A stretch of DNA of 64,000 bases from Trichostrongylus colubriformis (taxonomy: Eukaryota; Nematoda; Chromadorea; Rhabditida; Trichostrongylidae), in NCBI GenBank assembly GCA_963978905.1, contig OZ022256.1:15173863-15237862 (forward strand), given 5' to 3'. The notes beneath the pieces were generated by a model. It saw only the letters and a list, made by a program, of their open reading frames with translations. It searched no databases and was not told the origin of the DNA. Shown piece after piece: positions 12,129-23,165 of the stretch. The position numbers were made by a program, and so were the translations under genes. Position 1 is the first letter of the stretch; every line of letters begins with the position of its first letter.

Positions 12129-13514
12129 AAGCTGTGGATTCGTCTCAATGCGACGAGTTCAGCAGTGTATAAACTGTCAAATATTGCTGAGTAGTTATCT
12201 GAAAAATCGCGCGAAAACGCGTTTTTGGTTTTTTGCCATAAATCGATTGACTATTGATTTTTTATCGAATTTGTATACTTATCGGAATTAGCTCGTCGAG
12301 CTCTACGAGAAAGTAGTACAAGTTTTCGATTTTCTCAAATTCGGCTCCAAACCACTTTCACATTTTGAGAAGTTTGATCGAAATTTTCGTCGAAGCCTGA
12401 TAAGCTGGCGATAAAAATTTTTACAGTCTTAATTTAGGCTCACAGATGTGCAGGAATTTCGAAACTTCGGTCATTTCAGATCAGCCCCTGTTCATTGCTG
12501 TGGCCCTAAACAGCGCCCCCATGTATAAACTGTTGAAAAAAGCATCTTTCAACTCATTTGCAGACCCAGATCGGCCGATGAAATGCACGCCGTTCGATTC
12601 CCCAGGAAAAATGCTATCGAATGACTTATGCAAATCCTTGTGATGATAAATTTGTTATTTTCCTCATTTGCGGCCTTTTCCTTCTGCTGCTCGCCGTCTC
12701 GATCTCCTATCGGTCGCGTGCGATTCACGTACACGGCCGTGGGCCACCATCGATGGGTCACTGCACTATTCACGTGTGCGACCAACGTAAAGCGCTCGGC
12801 GCTTGCGATGGCGTCAAACAATACGCAGAATCATGATTTCTATACGAGAAGTATTTCCAAATAGGAGTAATATGGACGAGCTCGCACAGTTGACTTTAGT
12901 AATCGTCATGAAGACTGACTCGTTACGACAAGTACTCTGCAGATTTATCACGTAAACGTTTGCACATCATAGTGTTCGTGGTGTCAGGGTACTCAATACA
13001 AAAATCGTTCATTGAAATAATAATTTACCATTGCTAACTTCGCATATTACACCAATTTAAGCAAATCTGTAATGGAGCTGGTCGGCTCCAGTCAGATATC
13101 CAAGGGTTGGAATCCCTTATGGTAATTGAACCAGTCAATTACCAACCTTTTATTTGCTTCAGTGGAATAGGTAAGATCAGCAGAGAGTGGACCGCTCGCG
13201 GTCTTAGCAGAGGCGAGACTCTTATACAGGCTTACTCAGAATTAAGGCGGTCCTTCGGGAGATCGGATCAATATGGCAAAATGATACAGTATGGATATAT
13301 GGAGGTACAAAGAGAAGTTGAGTTCAAAAAGGGCGGGAGGAGGGGTGACAGGCACTTGCACTTTGTATCGATTAGCTAAGATGGACATATATGAGATACC
13401 GGATACATGTAAGCACAACGACAATAGATATAATTACATATCCGGTAATAGGATGAGCACGTGATTATCATGATAGGCTACAGATCATCTTTACAAATCA
13501 GTTTAAACAGGAAG
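12129..13514. other. No gene recognised
   Basis: Small overlapping frames near 12446-12864 lie on both strands without a conserved motif. AT-rich stretches around 12180-12460 contain runs such as TCGAAATTTTCGTCGAAG but I see no complete element. Confidence 0.4.
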
Positions 13515-14557
13515 TTACTCATCAAAGACAACGTCGTGCAATAATTTATCGTTATGCGATGCTCCCGAAGTGGGGACTGTTCTTCCATCCCTAATCGCCT
13601 TTCGACGCCTCCTCACCTTGCTGTTCATAGCTTCTTTTGCCTTCGCCCACACATCTGCCTGCAGATGTTCTGGCACCCCATAATATTTAAACAGGCACTG
13701 GAAATTAGATGACTGGAAGTCCAATTTTTATTTTCTTCTTTACATTTCTACAAGCCTACCCGTTGTATAAATAGCACACGATCAGTTGTTCGAGCGCGGT
13801 TATCCACTAATAGCTCTAATTCAACAGGATCGTCTTGGTAGACCTTTGCTTCCAAAGGCAGCGCAAAGGCATTGCGGTTTTGCCCTTTAAGTAGACGCAC
13901 CCCAGCGACGAACTTTGCAGTTGCGTATGAGTAGTCTATAGTAAGTTCTGGAAAGAGTCTGATCAAATAAACGAAATTGAAAGGATAGCTGCACTCTAAT
14001 GTTCAGGTGTTTACGAGCTCACCCTGATCGTTTCTTGCTGGGATTCGTTTCAGCAGTTCCGTCACCATTTCCTCCAGTTTATCTTGCTTGCGAGAGATGG
14101 GAATAACCATAGAACTCCTGAAGAAGTATTAATGATGTCAGATCGACACACGGGCAAATTACAACTTACACTTATGCCACCATTTCTTTGAGCAAATGAT
14201 TCTCCTCGGTGATTTCGATAATTCTTGTAATTATTTCTCTATCTCTTGCAGTCTGTTCAGAAGAGTTGCCTCTCTCCTCGCTTTCCACGGAAGGGTTAAA
14301 AGTCGGAACCGAAACATCGAATGCGTCCTCCACCAACTCGCCGTCCGTGGTGACCGATGCGGCCTTTATCTCGCATAGTTCCTTGTATCCAGTGAAAAGC
14401 ACCTACAGTAAAAAAATAATGCTGCTGAGGAGAAAAAATAAGAGGTCACACTAATACCTTGGCTTTCTAACTGCGACCTTCCCATCGAACTTTGACCAGG
14501 GCTCCGACTTGAGATCCGCCGACCACCGAAGAACCAGGAACAACACCGCTAAATCGG
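13515..14557 (-). pseudogene. Five-exon gene body with two in-frame stops (unrecognised protein)
   Basis: Minus-strand exons: 14557-14458, 14402-14170, 14117-14023, 13935-13760 and 13697-13515, separated by introns of 52 to 87 nt with GT..AG ends. Phases match at all four junctions. Exon 1 encodes a Gly-rich stretch then VGALVKVRWEGRS; exon 2 continues VLFTGYKELCEIKAA and ends in an acidic, coiled-coil-like EITEENHLLKEMV; exon 3 holds KQDKLEEMVTELLKRIP; exon 4 LLKGQNRNAFALPLEAKVYQ; exon 5 ends DVWAKAKEAMNSKVRRRRK and a natural stop at 13515. In-frame stops sit at 14469-14467 (TAG, where Tyr would be expected from context) and 14174-14172 (TAA). The basic C-terminal helix faintly recalls the end of a BEN domain, but I do not claim that. 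No first exon with ATG was found. It is a decayed gene copy, or a real gene with two sequence errors. Confidence 0.6.
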
Positions 14558-14697
14558 CTATGCAGAAAGAATACCAAGAAGAAGGGCATGAGTCAAATTT
14601 TGTGCTGTTCTTCTTCGTTTTGTGAGGTTGTTTATGCACTCATGCGAAATTGAAGGTCGTATGAGGGCAGCTGGGTGATGCTTTCATATGAGGGTAC

Positions 14698-14866
14698 ATT
14701 CTCAGAATGGCCATGTAACATGAGGATAAAGTCCCAGGATGACTCTGTAACTAATGAGAAATTCTCAGGAGGACCGTGTAACCTGAGGATATATTTCCAG
14801 GATGTCCCTGTAACTGATGAGAAATTCCCAGGATGACCCTGTAACTGAGGATAAATCCAGATAACT
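14698..14866. repeat. Minisatellite, about 61 bp unit, 2.5 copies
   Basis: The units alternate CCAGGATGACTCTGTAACTA, ATGAGAAATTCTCAGGAGGA and TGTAACCTGAGGATA-type blocks. GGATGxCCCTGTAACTGA recurs four times within 170 bp. There is no open frame across it. Confidence 0.75.
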
Positions 14867-15232
14867 CACAGCTAGTTTCTCTTATGGCCAGAAAATTCTT
14901 CCTCTTGAATAGATTAACATAGTTAAAAATAGAATAGTAACAAAGTTGTTTAATAAATCGGATGATTTTAATTTGAGTGTTATAAATTTCCTCCAAGTGA
15001 CCCTAATATATCATATATTAGTAAAGGATTTACTGTATATTCAGAAACACTCAGAATTGCATACACATGTTCACTTTATGAAAGTTTTTCTTAAAAAAAC
15101 ATAGAAATGAAAAACGTTTTGAGGCAAATGCAGAAGAATTCATTATTGCTAGTACTGTAAAATGTAATACTAATAAGTTTATTAGCTACAAATATGCCAT
15201 AACCACCGATATCAGAAGTATTAATAAACCGG

Positions 15233-15364
15233 TTACACGATTTTTAGAATAGATTGAGCTACAAAAGACAAAGGGTAGTATCTGCCCTCCATTTCTTTCT
15301 TTAATCCGTCCCAGTCATAATCGGGATTTGAATTTGGCTCCACTTCTTCTACTGAGTATCGCAT
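15233..15364 (-). CDS. Short exon-like frame (43 aa), unrecognised
   Basis: A minus-strand frame from ATG at 15364 to TAA at 15233. It has strongly protein-like composition, including VEEVEPNSNPDYDWDGLKKE followed by MEGRYYPLSFVAQSI. It lies upstream, in the minus direction, of the five-exon gene body and could be a 5' exon of the same locus or an unrelated fragment. I see no clear donor before its stop (AAAATC|GTGTAA is weak). No family was recognised. Confidence 0.3.
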   Translation of the reverse strand: MRYSVEEVEPNSNPDYDWDGLKKEMEGRYYPLSFVAQSILKIV

Positions 15365-15537
15365 TCCTTTATTGAAGGTTTTAATTACATCACTGTCACC
15401 TATTTACATTGGTTTAGGACCCCATTCAACATCATCTTCAGTTATTAGTTTTAAAAAAATTTACTCTATTATTTCATTCCTTTTTGCTCATATCTTCACA
15501 CGATGTTACCCATCTATGTCAATATCAGTCCTAATCA

Positions 15538-15601
15538 CTGATGAGCCTCAGGATTGATATTATATTTGACTTGTTGATGAAGAAGCGAAACGGGTCAAAT
15601 A
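15538..15601 (+). other. Hammerhead-like motif cluster (tentative)
   Basis: CTGATGAG at 15538 is followed by a second TGATGA, then GCGAAAC and GGGTC, all within 60 nt. An exact 8 bp complement, TATTTGAC at 15563-15570 and GTCAAATA at 15594-15601, encloses the second TGATGA and the GAAAC. These are the conserved blocks of a hammerhead self-cleaving RNA in the right order, but the pairing does not fit the standard helix I/II geometry, so activity is doubtful. Confidence 0.25.
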
Positions 15602-15720
15602 GTTCCACTTCTTCCTTCTTCTTTCTTCCTCCCCCTTTCTGTTCTGTTTTCTTTTGATTTTCTCTTCCCCTTTTTCCTTTTCTTTCTGCTCTGTATTTAT
15701 ACTTTCCTCTCTAACCCCTA
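15602..15720 (+). repeat. Pyrimidine-rich low-complexity tract
   Basis: Runs of TTCTTCCTTCTTC and CCTTTTTCCTTTTC. A similar tract lies at 48560-48660. Both are preceded by the shared string CATCTATGTCAAT or CAATCTATGTCAAT, so this is probably part of one dispersed repeat's untranslated region. Confidence 0.5.
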
Positions 15721-16549
15721 TATTTCCTTTTAACAGTGGTTATACAACTCGTGATCTGTAAAGTAGAAATTGTATGTGAAGAGTGAAAAGAATTAAATAG
15801 TTTATGAAGTCCGCTATGGTACGCTTAAGCGTAGTGCCCTAGTAGTTCCTTGGAAGCACTACGTAATGGGTTTAGCGAAACTTCCCTTTAGCACATGAAG
15901 TTGAATTTGTTCAAAACAAAATGGACGGTGTACGAAATCTCTGCGATTTCATGGTCTCTTCGAGATGCTTCTCATGCTTGCCAGGTCTTAACATCATTTA
16001 TCTCCTGCTGCGTTCATTGACAAAAGACAGTGGTTGTCAAGCTAGCCATCTCAATTTCGAAAACTGAAAGTAGCGTTGGGGAAGACCCAAAAATAGCATT
16101 GGGGAAGACCCAAAAAGAAAATAAGACGACGATCGCGTCAATCGTTGGGAATCGACAAAGACAACTAATTTTCAGAAGATTCTACGACCCTTAGGTATGA
16201 ACTGAGCCTTTACAATAGGTTTCCCGGAGCCTGAGAACTTCTGACTGATGTTCTTTTATCCAATTGTTCATCATTCCTGACATGGTTGACCTATGAAAAC
16301 ATGCCAGCACCAGTTTCTTCTCAAACACTTCAAGAGTTTTTGCGGTGTCTTTGCGACAATATCCAAGTAATGGCGGAGGAAATCAAAAATACAAAGAGTG
16401 AGCAGAATGATCCCGACGAACAAAGACATCTGAAGGGAAAAATTTCGGTCCAAGGTGAACGCTTGTAGCTCGCTGGTTTGCCGCAAACCCACACACGATG
16501 CAATGTCTGGACATCGGGAATGAACTCACTGAATTTTTCTTTAATCATC
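15721..16549. other. No confident gene
   Basis: A 60-codon plus-strand frame at 16286-16468 contains LQEFLRCLCDNIQVMAEEIK and reads like a helical protein piece. It has no splice sites or family match I can see. A direct duplication of GCATTGGGGAAGACCCAAAA lies at 16070-16115. Confidence 0.35.
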
Positions 16550-16870
16550 AGAACCCATTCTCTCATTCTTTCGCTTGCTCTCCCTTTCATTATTTCACTT
16601 GTCAGCTGTTGTTTGCTGTTTCACTTGTTCAACTCAATCATTAATGGAAGCAAATTCGCCCTAAGCAACATCAAATGACAGTGGTGTCGACCCGCCGCCA
16701 GCAGGCGACTCGGCTACTGAAGTGTGCTGTTCGAGGTGAAGCGCGCTAGAATTGCAATAGCGCCCACGCGCGTTTTTGAACGCGATTTTCGCTACATAAC
16801 ATTTCTTCTGTGCCCGAACGTTCGTTTACAAAACGCCATGTTTCCAAATACGCCTTTCTTCATTCCTTCC
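16550..16870 (-). repeat. Dispersed repeat family Z, reverse copy
   Basis: The pattern CATTCTCTCATTCTTTCGCT..TGTTTGCTGTTTCACTTG followed by TGACAGTGGTGTCGACC and GAGGTGAAGCGCGCTAGAAT is the reverse complement of 41560-41920. Its first part is also shared with 36310-36520, 18646-18830 and 43940-44125. There is no coding frame conserved among copies. Confidence 0.6.
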
Positions 16871-18645
16871 TTCCTATACCCCGCCCCCTTTCCTCATTAC
16901 CCAGCCCACAAAGGTCTTCTCAGCTGTAAGCCACTTGATACTCAGGCTCAATGGGGAAACAAGGTCAAGGATTGCTGACTTTGTGCTGGTCAGGAAGGTC
17001 ATGTTGACTAGATCCTTCTGGGCGCCCCGTGCGCTCGATATCATTTTGAATTGTGAATTAGATTTTTGTGTGCATCTGGGCAACTCATTCACTTTGGGTC
17101 AGGAACTTTCAACATAAGCTTCAATATGACTAAAGAATCTGATGAAGAGCACTGGTGTGCATGGTTTGGTGGGATTGAGCGAGCTTTTTCCCCTTGAAAA
17201 CAGTTTAGCAAAAGCCCCTCTTGCTATTGCTCCGTCTACTCATTAGTAACGAAATCATGCATGGAATCAATTTCACACTATGGTTAGAAATTATGCTTAC
17301 ATCCTTGGGCTGATCACCCTTTTAGGCAAACTGGGGTGATGTAGCTCTCAAACTGTGGCGCCGCTCATGCTAGCTGATCCAAGGATCAATTCCTGTGTGA
17401 TCCCCTCCAAAGGAAACAATTGTCCTATGAAATCTGGGCAAATGAGCTCGCGACAAACTCATTTGAAAAGGTGAATTACAGGTTGGCTTCGGCATTCACG
17501 CATAAGCCGAATTGCATCAAATGCCACTGCAGTTCCGGATCGAATAGGAATCCATGACGCATCCCCAGAAAGATTTTATCACATCGAATTCTTTACCCTA
17601 TGTTCTTATAGCCTCTTTTAGCCTGCCTAGAGAGTCCCCCCATCCCTTAGAGGGCTAGCTAAGTCATAGTAACTACCATACCAATCCTTGCGAGTACTTA
17701 CCATGCTCATCGGCTGTCAGTAGTTCTCCTCAGATGACCTGATTTAAAGAATGAGCGAGCCGTCTGAGAAAACTGCTGGAACTTAAGAAAAGTTTCTACA
17801 GATTAGATCGATATCACCATGCAGCATTTGATTAGTTGTGACAACACCACTGCGCACCCATTACAGTTATGATCACCGATCACGCACGCTATCGTGCGGT
17901 CGGTGAACTCAGCACGTATGATGTTTTTGGATACTATTTCTCATCCGTTCAACAGTTCACGTATCCTTCACTCCTCTGCTCCTTTTTGATCCCAGAATCT
18001 TTTTGATGTAATCGGTCTTAAATAGTTTATCTAATCTTTCGTTCGTATCGACTTCACACGACTCACTATGGTTGTTTTCAATAACCGGCAACAAAGTTGC
18101 AGCTCAGAAGGGTAACATAGATCGGTCCTTACCAGGAAATACTTCGTGAACACTTTACATATAATCCAAAATATAATGTTCTTTCGCATTATGAGCAATA
18201 AGACTTCCTGTTCACTCAAAAACGCCAAATACACGACGCATTCTAAAACTACAAAACAGTGATGGCCAAACGAGTTTTCTTTTCTTCACCATCTTTTCCT
18301 CTTTTACCATCTTTTCTTCTTTTATCAAGCTCTACAGTCTTTTTCGTTTTGCTTCAATTCTTGTCACTTTTCATTTTCATCATCTCTTTCGAAGATCGTA
18401 AGATATAGTGCAGTCATCAGAAGTATCACGTTCCACTGACTCTGTGAAGGGGAATAAAAAATTACCTACCCAGCCGGGTTTTGCTTTGCCGTAAACTATG
18501 GCCAGTGCGTTAAGGAACCGGTAGGGGTTGAAAGAAAAATTGAAAGATGAGAAGTGATCGTTTTAAAACGAACATTCTCGGTTAGAATCGGTAATTGGAA
18601 TAAGAACCCAGATTCGAGCGACATTATGGTTTGTGTTCGCATCTC
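16871..18645. other. No gene recognised
   Basis: Short frames on both strands only. No inverted-repeat element or conserved motif was identified. Confidence 0.4.
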
Positions 18646-18830
18646 CCGCGCATCTCGTCAGAGTGCAACATCATCTTTCCGGAATGCTCGCTGACTAAGA
18701 TGTCATTTGTTGTCTCGTGGGGTGTATCTCATTCATTCATGAAGTGAAGTAAGTGAAAAACAAACAACAGCAATCAAGAGAAATAACGAATGAGAGAATA
18801 AGCAAAAGGGTAAGAAAAAGGGGTGTGCGT
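18646..18830 (+). repeat. Dispersed repeat family Z, forward copy
   Basis: It reads CATCTCCCGCGCATCTCGTC, then GTCATTTGTTGTCTCGTGGG, ATTCATTCATGAAGTG and AACAAACAACAGCAATC. It corresponds to the reverse complement of 36310-36520 and to the forward copy at 43940-44125. Confidence 0.6.
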
Positions 18831-18911
18831 AGTAGCTATCCATTACTTGTACATAAACCACAAGTGTGTGTGTACGTGCATGTGTATGTAGCCAAACTGT
18901 CGCGGGAGACG

Positions 18912-19455
18912 GTCGTCTGGCGCGGCCCCTTGCAGCCGATTTGCCTATAGGGCACATGGGCCGTAGTTGCCACCCTGACACCGACCATTCGACGCGTCTT
19001 CTGCGTCGAGCAACTCGTCCATAGCAACCACTCAGATTTACGTGAGTGATAATTACCACATAAAGGACCTCATAAAAAACACTGCAAATTACTGAGAGGA
19101 AGCTCGTACACAACTTCTAAATGATTGTAATACAACTACCCCGGAGTAAACAAACAGTGTTCCCCATCGTTGAAAATGTAGTGGAAACGAAAAAAAGTCG
19201 AAAGAGGGAAGAAATTGCCAGAATCCACGCCTGTTCGCCAGTGGAATAAATTTAGGTACGTAAAAATCGGTAATTTGCGGTTTTTGTTTAACGAAGTCTT
19301 TTGTATGGCAATTATCAACTGCGAACATGTGAGGGTTCGGTGATGTGGACGAGTTATCCGTCGCAGAAGATGTGTCGAATGGTCGGCGATAGGGTGGCGG
19401 CAACGGCCCATGGGCCCCATTGGCAAATTAGCTGCAAGGGGCCGCGCCAAACGAC
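18912..19455. repeat. 544 bp palindromic MITE, copy 1
   Basis: Both ends carry a long inverted repeat of about 120 bp, GTCGTCTGGCGCGGCCCCTT at the left and its counterpart at the right. The middle is a separate 300 bp body. The second copy at 36903-37446 has the same length, ends and body, but the body is in the opposite orientation. Frames of 104 to 125 codons over this segment are by-products of the palindrome. Confidence 0.75.
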
Positions 19456-20023
19456 ATGCACCCAACTGTCGCCGCTGTACCACCTACAGCCACGCGGTTA
19501 TACGGACGACGCGCACCATCGTACGGCTAATTCAAGGAGCTCTCAAGTCGTGACTTTCAAGTTGCTCTACACATCGTCTTTTTGTATTCGAGCCGTTCAC
19601 TCACAGCGGACATGTCATTTCCCTTGTATATCCAAATTGTCCGTCCTGCTGCATTTTGATGCAATAGTTGATCAGTAGGGAAGGATCAAAAGTTTCGAAG
19701 CTGGCCGCTTTCCGTGGCTCACTAAGGGTGGCATGTATGAGCAAAGTTGTTCGAATGTGGTTTATGTGGAAAACGAGGAGCACACGGAGAACAACCGCTT
19801 GATAACTTTGTTCCTAGATGGCGTATCTCGGAGGACCCGATCATTCGGTTGGAAAACCTGTTTTCGTCACGAAGAACTATCTCTTCTGGTAGGAATTAAG
19901 ATCGTCTTCCACTGTGACTTGGGGAAAGCGATAGCCATTCCCTCTGTTTCTACGGATATCTCTTATATTTCAGACACCTGCCAGACCGCTGCCTGAGACT
20001 GCCTCTGCTGGTTAGCAGCAGCT

Positions 20024-20383
20024 CAAGGAATCGTCCACGGTTCACGCGAAAAATGTGAATCCGGCTAAGATACAGAACCACGAAGTCTCGGCCGGGTGTA
20101 CGGGAACTCCGACTAAGTGCACTCCCCGTTCCGCCGCGGACAGAGACGCACTGTAGAAACAAACAGGCCCGCAAGCAGTCTCACTCCCTGTTCCCAATCG
20201 CGGCGGACGATAGGACGGGGCTTCTACTCGAAAGCTCCACCCACCCGGTAGAGAATTCGGGGAGCTGTATTTTAGCCAAATTCTCACTTTTTCGCGTAAA
20301 ATTTTGCATACGTTTCTTATTAGGCAAACACAACATAAATGGGTAATAAAGGAACTCATTTTTCCGTGGACGATTTCTTCAAG
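20024..20383. repeat. CGTCCACG palindromic MITE, copy A (left arm shortened)
   Basis: The left end AAGGAATCGTCCACGG and right end CCGTGGACGATTTCTTCAAG are inverted. The interior ATACAGAACCACGAAGTCTC faces a matching arm before GTATTTTAGCCAAATTCTCAC. The outer part of the left arm, present in copies at 29888-30312 and 40947-41373, is missing here. Confidence 0.75.
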
Positions 20384-21164
20384 AGCTTGGAGTGTGAGAA
20401 AGAGGACAATCAACAGCAAGAGACAGTAAATGGTACGCAAAATCGAGGGAGAGCTCAAAAAACCACTCAGGTAGTATGAGTCGCAGCTGAAGAGTCCCTA
20501 TAGTAGTATGAACTCCTTGAAACTGGACAATGACATATGCACATATATGGAATATCCCGCCTGAGTAATCTGTTGAAATGCGAGGCGCTCTGATTGGGCA
20601 GCTGTGGAACCTGCCCTAAGCCCTGGTTAAGGATGACCTCACACTGAACTGCCTCTTCTTGTTCTGTGTAAGGAAATCTGGTAAGCAAATTGGTACTACA
20701 GGTAAGTATCTTGAAAACTAAGGCTTCGGTAGACATCGCCATGCTGTTCAACGATCAGAAGCTGCTCAGACCAATCGAATCTACCATTGCTTGCAAATAC
20801 AACGAATCCTTGTTTGGACTTCACAGTCCATGTACAATTCGTTGCTTAGCCTATTGATGAGAACGAGATCGATTACATTTTCTCACACCTCAGTTCAGCA
20901 GCACCAGTATCGCGGGAAAGCCGCGATTCTTGATCCGTCTCATGCGATTCTTGATGCAATCCAAGTTTGGCTCTTCAGCGCGAATTTTCGGTGTTGTTAT
21001 GATAACTTCAATTTTTCCCTTTTGACGCTGTCAAAGCCGATTTCTCCATAGCCTCGTTTTTCCTATATGAAAAGCAAGCGATGGCGCATGAGTATACTGG
21101 GTACGTGCTACAGTAATCCTCACTTCCCTCTTCCTTGTTCTCCTTCAAGACAGCCATTTTCTTA

Positions 21165-21791
21165 GGTTCATCGAAAAATTTTGATAGGGTTGAGATTTTT
21201 TTCTGTTTTATTTTATAACTCAGCAAACAATGCAAGCTAATCAACAATACATATAATAAGCATCGTTTGTTACTACATTGTCCCACCTAACGGGCAGGTC
21301 AGCAATTCCCTTCTCACAGAACTGGGAAGATTGGGAGTCAAAGAAGTCACCGACCATTTGTTTAAGGTGGCTCACGAATTATTTTTTTTGCTAGGAAAGC
21401 CTTGAGGGGCCGGAATAAGTGGTAATCTGAGGGGGCAATATCAGGTGAATAGGGTGGGTGGAACCGTGTCCCAACCTAGCTCCTCCAATTTTGCACGGGT
21501 CTCTCTTATAGGTAAAGTGATTACCAGATTACCACTTGCCCCCTCAGATTACCACTTGTTCCGGCCCCTCGAGGCTTTCCCACAAAAAGATTATAACCAC
21601 CTTAAACAAGGAGTTGGTAACTTCTTCGACTTCCATCTTCCCAGTTCTGGGAGGAAGAAAATGGCTGACCTGCCCGTTGGGTGGGACAATCTTGTAACTA
21701 ACGATGGCTATTATATTGCTAATTAGCTTGCTAAGCTATAAAATGAAGCAGAATAAAAAATCTCAAACCTATCAAAACTTTTCGATCAACC
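21165..21791. mobile_element. Palindromic mariner: two transposase C-termini, inverted
   Basis: The element is flanked by TA at 21163 and 21792. The ends GGTTCATCGAAAAATTTTGA and, in reverse complement, GGTTGATCGAAAAGTTTTGA are mariner-like TIRs. The plus-strand frame at 21445-21726 encodes APSDYHLFRPLEAF and MADLPVGWDNLVTNDGYYI, the C-terminal end of a mariner transposase including the post-DYHLF region. The left half encodes the same region on the minus strand (IAPSDYHLFRPLKAF, GIADLPVRWDNVVTNDAYY). The N-terminal and most of the catalytic part are gone, so it cannot be autonomous. Confidence 0.85.
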
Positions 21792-22889
21792 TAATACATC
21801 CTTGCCTTACTGGCCCCTTGTATTCTTCCACTACACTCACCATTCTTTGGTTGTAGCGCTGTGCTCATGCTAGTCGTGGGTTACTAGCTTTACCTTCAAC
21901 ATAGCTCGTGCATTCGTTTGACATTCGTTTGAGTGAATCGTTTTTCGGGCTTTAGGAGTGTAACTAAGAGCGAATTTGCATGTTCTTTATGTTTCCATTG
22001 TTCCCATATAACTCAAGTTGAGGGCAATCTTGCCTGTTTTGGGTTTTAGCATGTTACCCTCCCTTACTTGGACACACTGGCGTGAGGGTATTTCAAATAA
22101 ATAAAAATAAAAGTCAAGAAGCGATGCTGCGTGCAACCCTATGTGCTTGTGTATGGATGCTACTGTGATAACGGCACCAAACCATCCAAATTGCATTTAA
22201 GGTAGATGGCCGGGAATCACCTTATGCAGTTTGTTCTACAGTACTACTGATTGCCGTAAAACCAAACTATTCACTCTGGAAGGCACTATGATACTTCCCC
22301 CGTTCCTCTTTGAACTATCTCAGCTAGGGTTAACAGGATTGATGCCATGAGAGCAAAAAAGAATGAATGATTACCTGATGACGTTCAGTGGAGATTTTTC
22401 ACTGTCAAGTGATTTTTAACGTTTCTTTACTGTTAAGCAATTTTTAATGTCTCAGGATTTGTGGCTATACGTCATTTCGAGACATTAGCCATCGGTCTTC
22501 TTTTTCCTTCTCCTCATAAACTTATTGTTTCGTTCTGTGCTCCATATGGAAGGAATGTGAAGTATGTAGGTAAGGGGAAAAGAAGTAGAGAGTGTAGCGG
22601 TGCACGATGACCCGTGCACGTACAATTTCTTTCTCATTGTCAATTATAAAGGGTCACGTTCTGCGTGCCTGAGGACTCTGAGTACATCGACCGGACCGTA
22701 GCAAATAAGCGATTGTGTCGATAAGTTTTCTTGCCCATTTTTTTACAGAGGTCGATCGAGCTAGCGACTAATGTGATGACCGTTTATGTAATCAAAGGCA
22801 GCACTGGGGGTAATTCGATTGTTTCACCCTTTCCAATCTTCCATACTGACCGGTGGACGTTTTCACCACGAAAGCTGACACATCAAGCA

Positions 22890-23165
22890 CCACGCCATTC
22901 CGATCGATACAGCTTTAATACGATACGATAAGTATCATTCTGCTATCACACTTATTATAATACACCTCAGTCATTCTTCGGTAAAGTCGACCCTAAAGGT
23001 CGGGATGGACTTAAAAAGGCGTCAGGTCTTATCCGCTACGCCGTCACTACAGTTCGGGGGGTGCGCTTTTCGATGGGGATTTCGCCATGAATAATCTTCT
23101 CAGGTCCATAGTTTCCATGTGAGTGACTTCTCTTAAGGATTTTCCATTAACCATACTATCCCTGA
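22890..23165 (+). repeat. Dispersed repeat family C
   Basis: It contains CGATCGATACAGCTTTAATA, ACACCTCAGTCATTCTTCGG, CGCTACGCCGTCACTACAG and AGGTCCATAGTTTCCATGTG. Related copies: 28238-28503, 48150-48375, and the reverse-strand 33000-33135. Confidence 0.65.

Noticed and set aside
19089..19678. Overlapping 104-125 codon frames on both strands
   Set aside because: They sit on the arms of the 544 bp palindromic MITE or its edge, and the same frames are not kept in the 36903 copy.
20042..20458. 138-codon minus-strand frame with a hydrophobic start
   Set aside because: Most of it covers the CGTCCACG MITE; the frame is not conserved in copies at 29888 and 40947.
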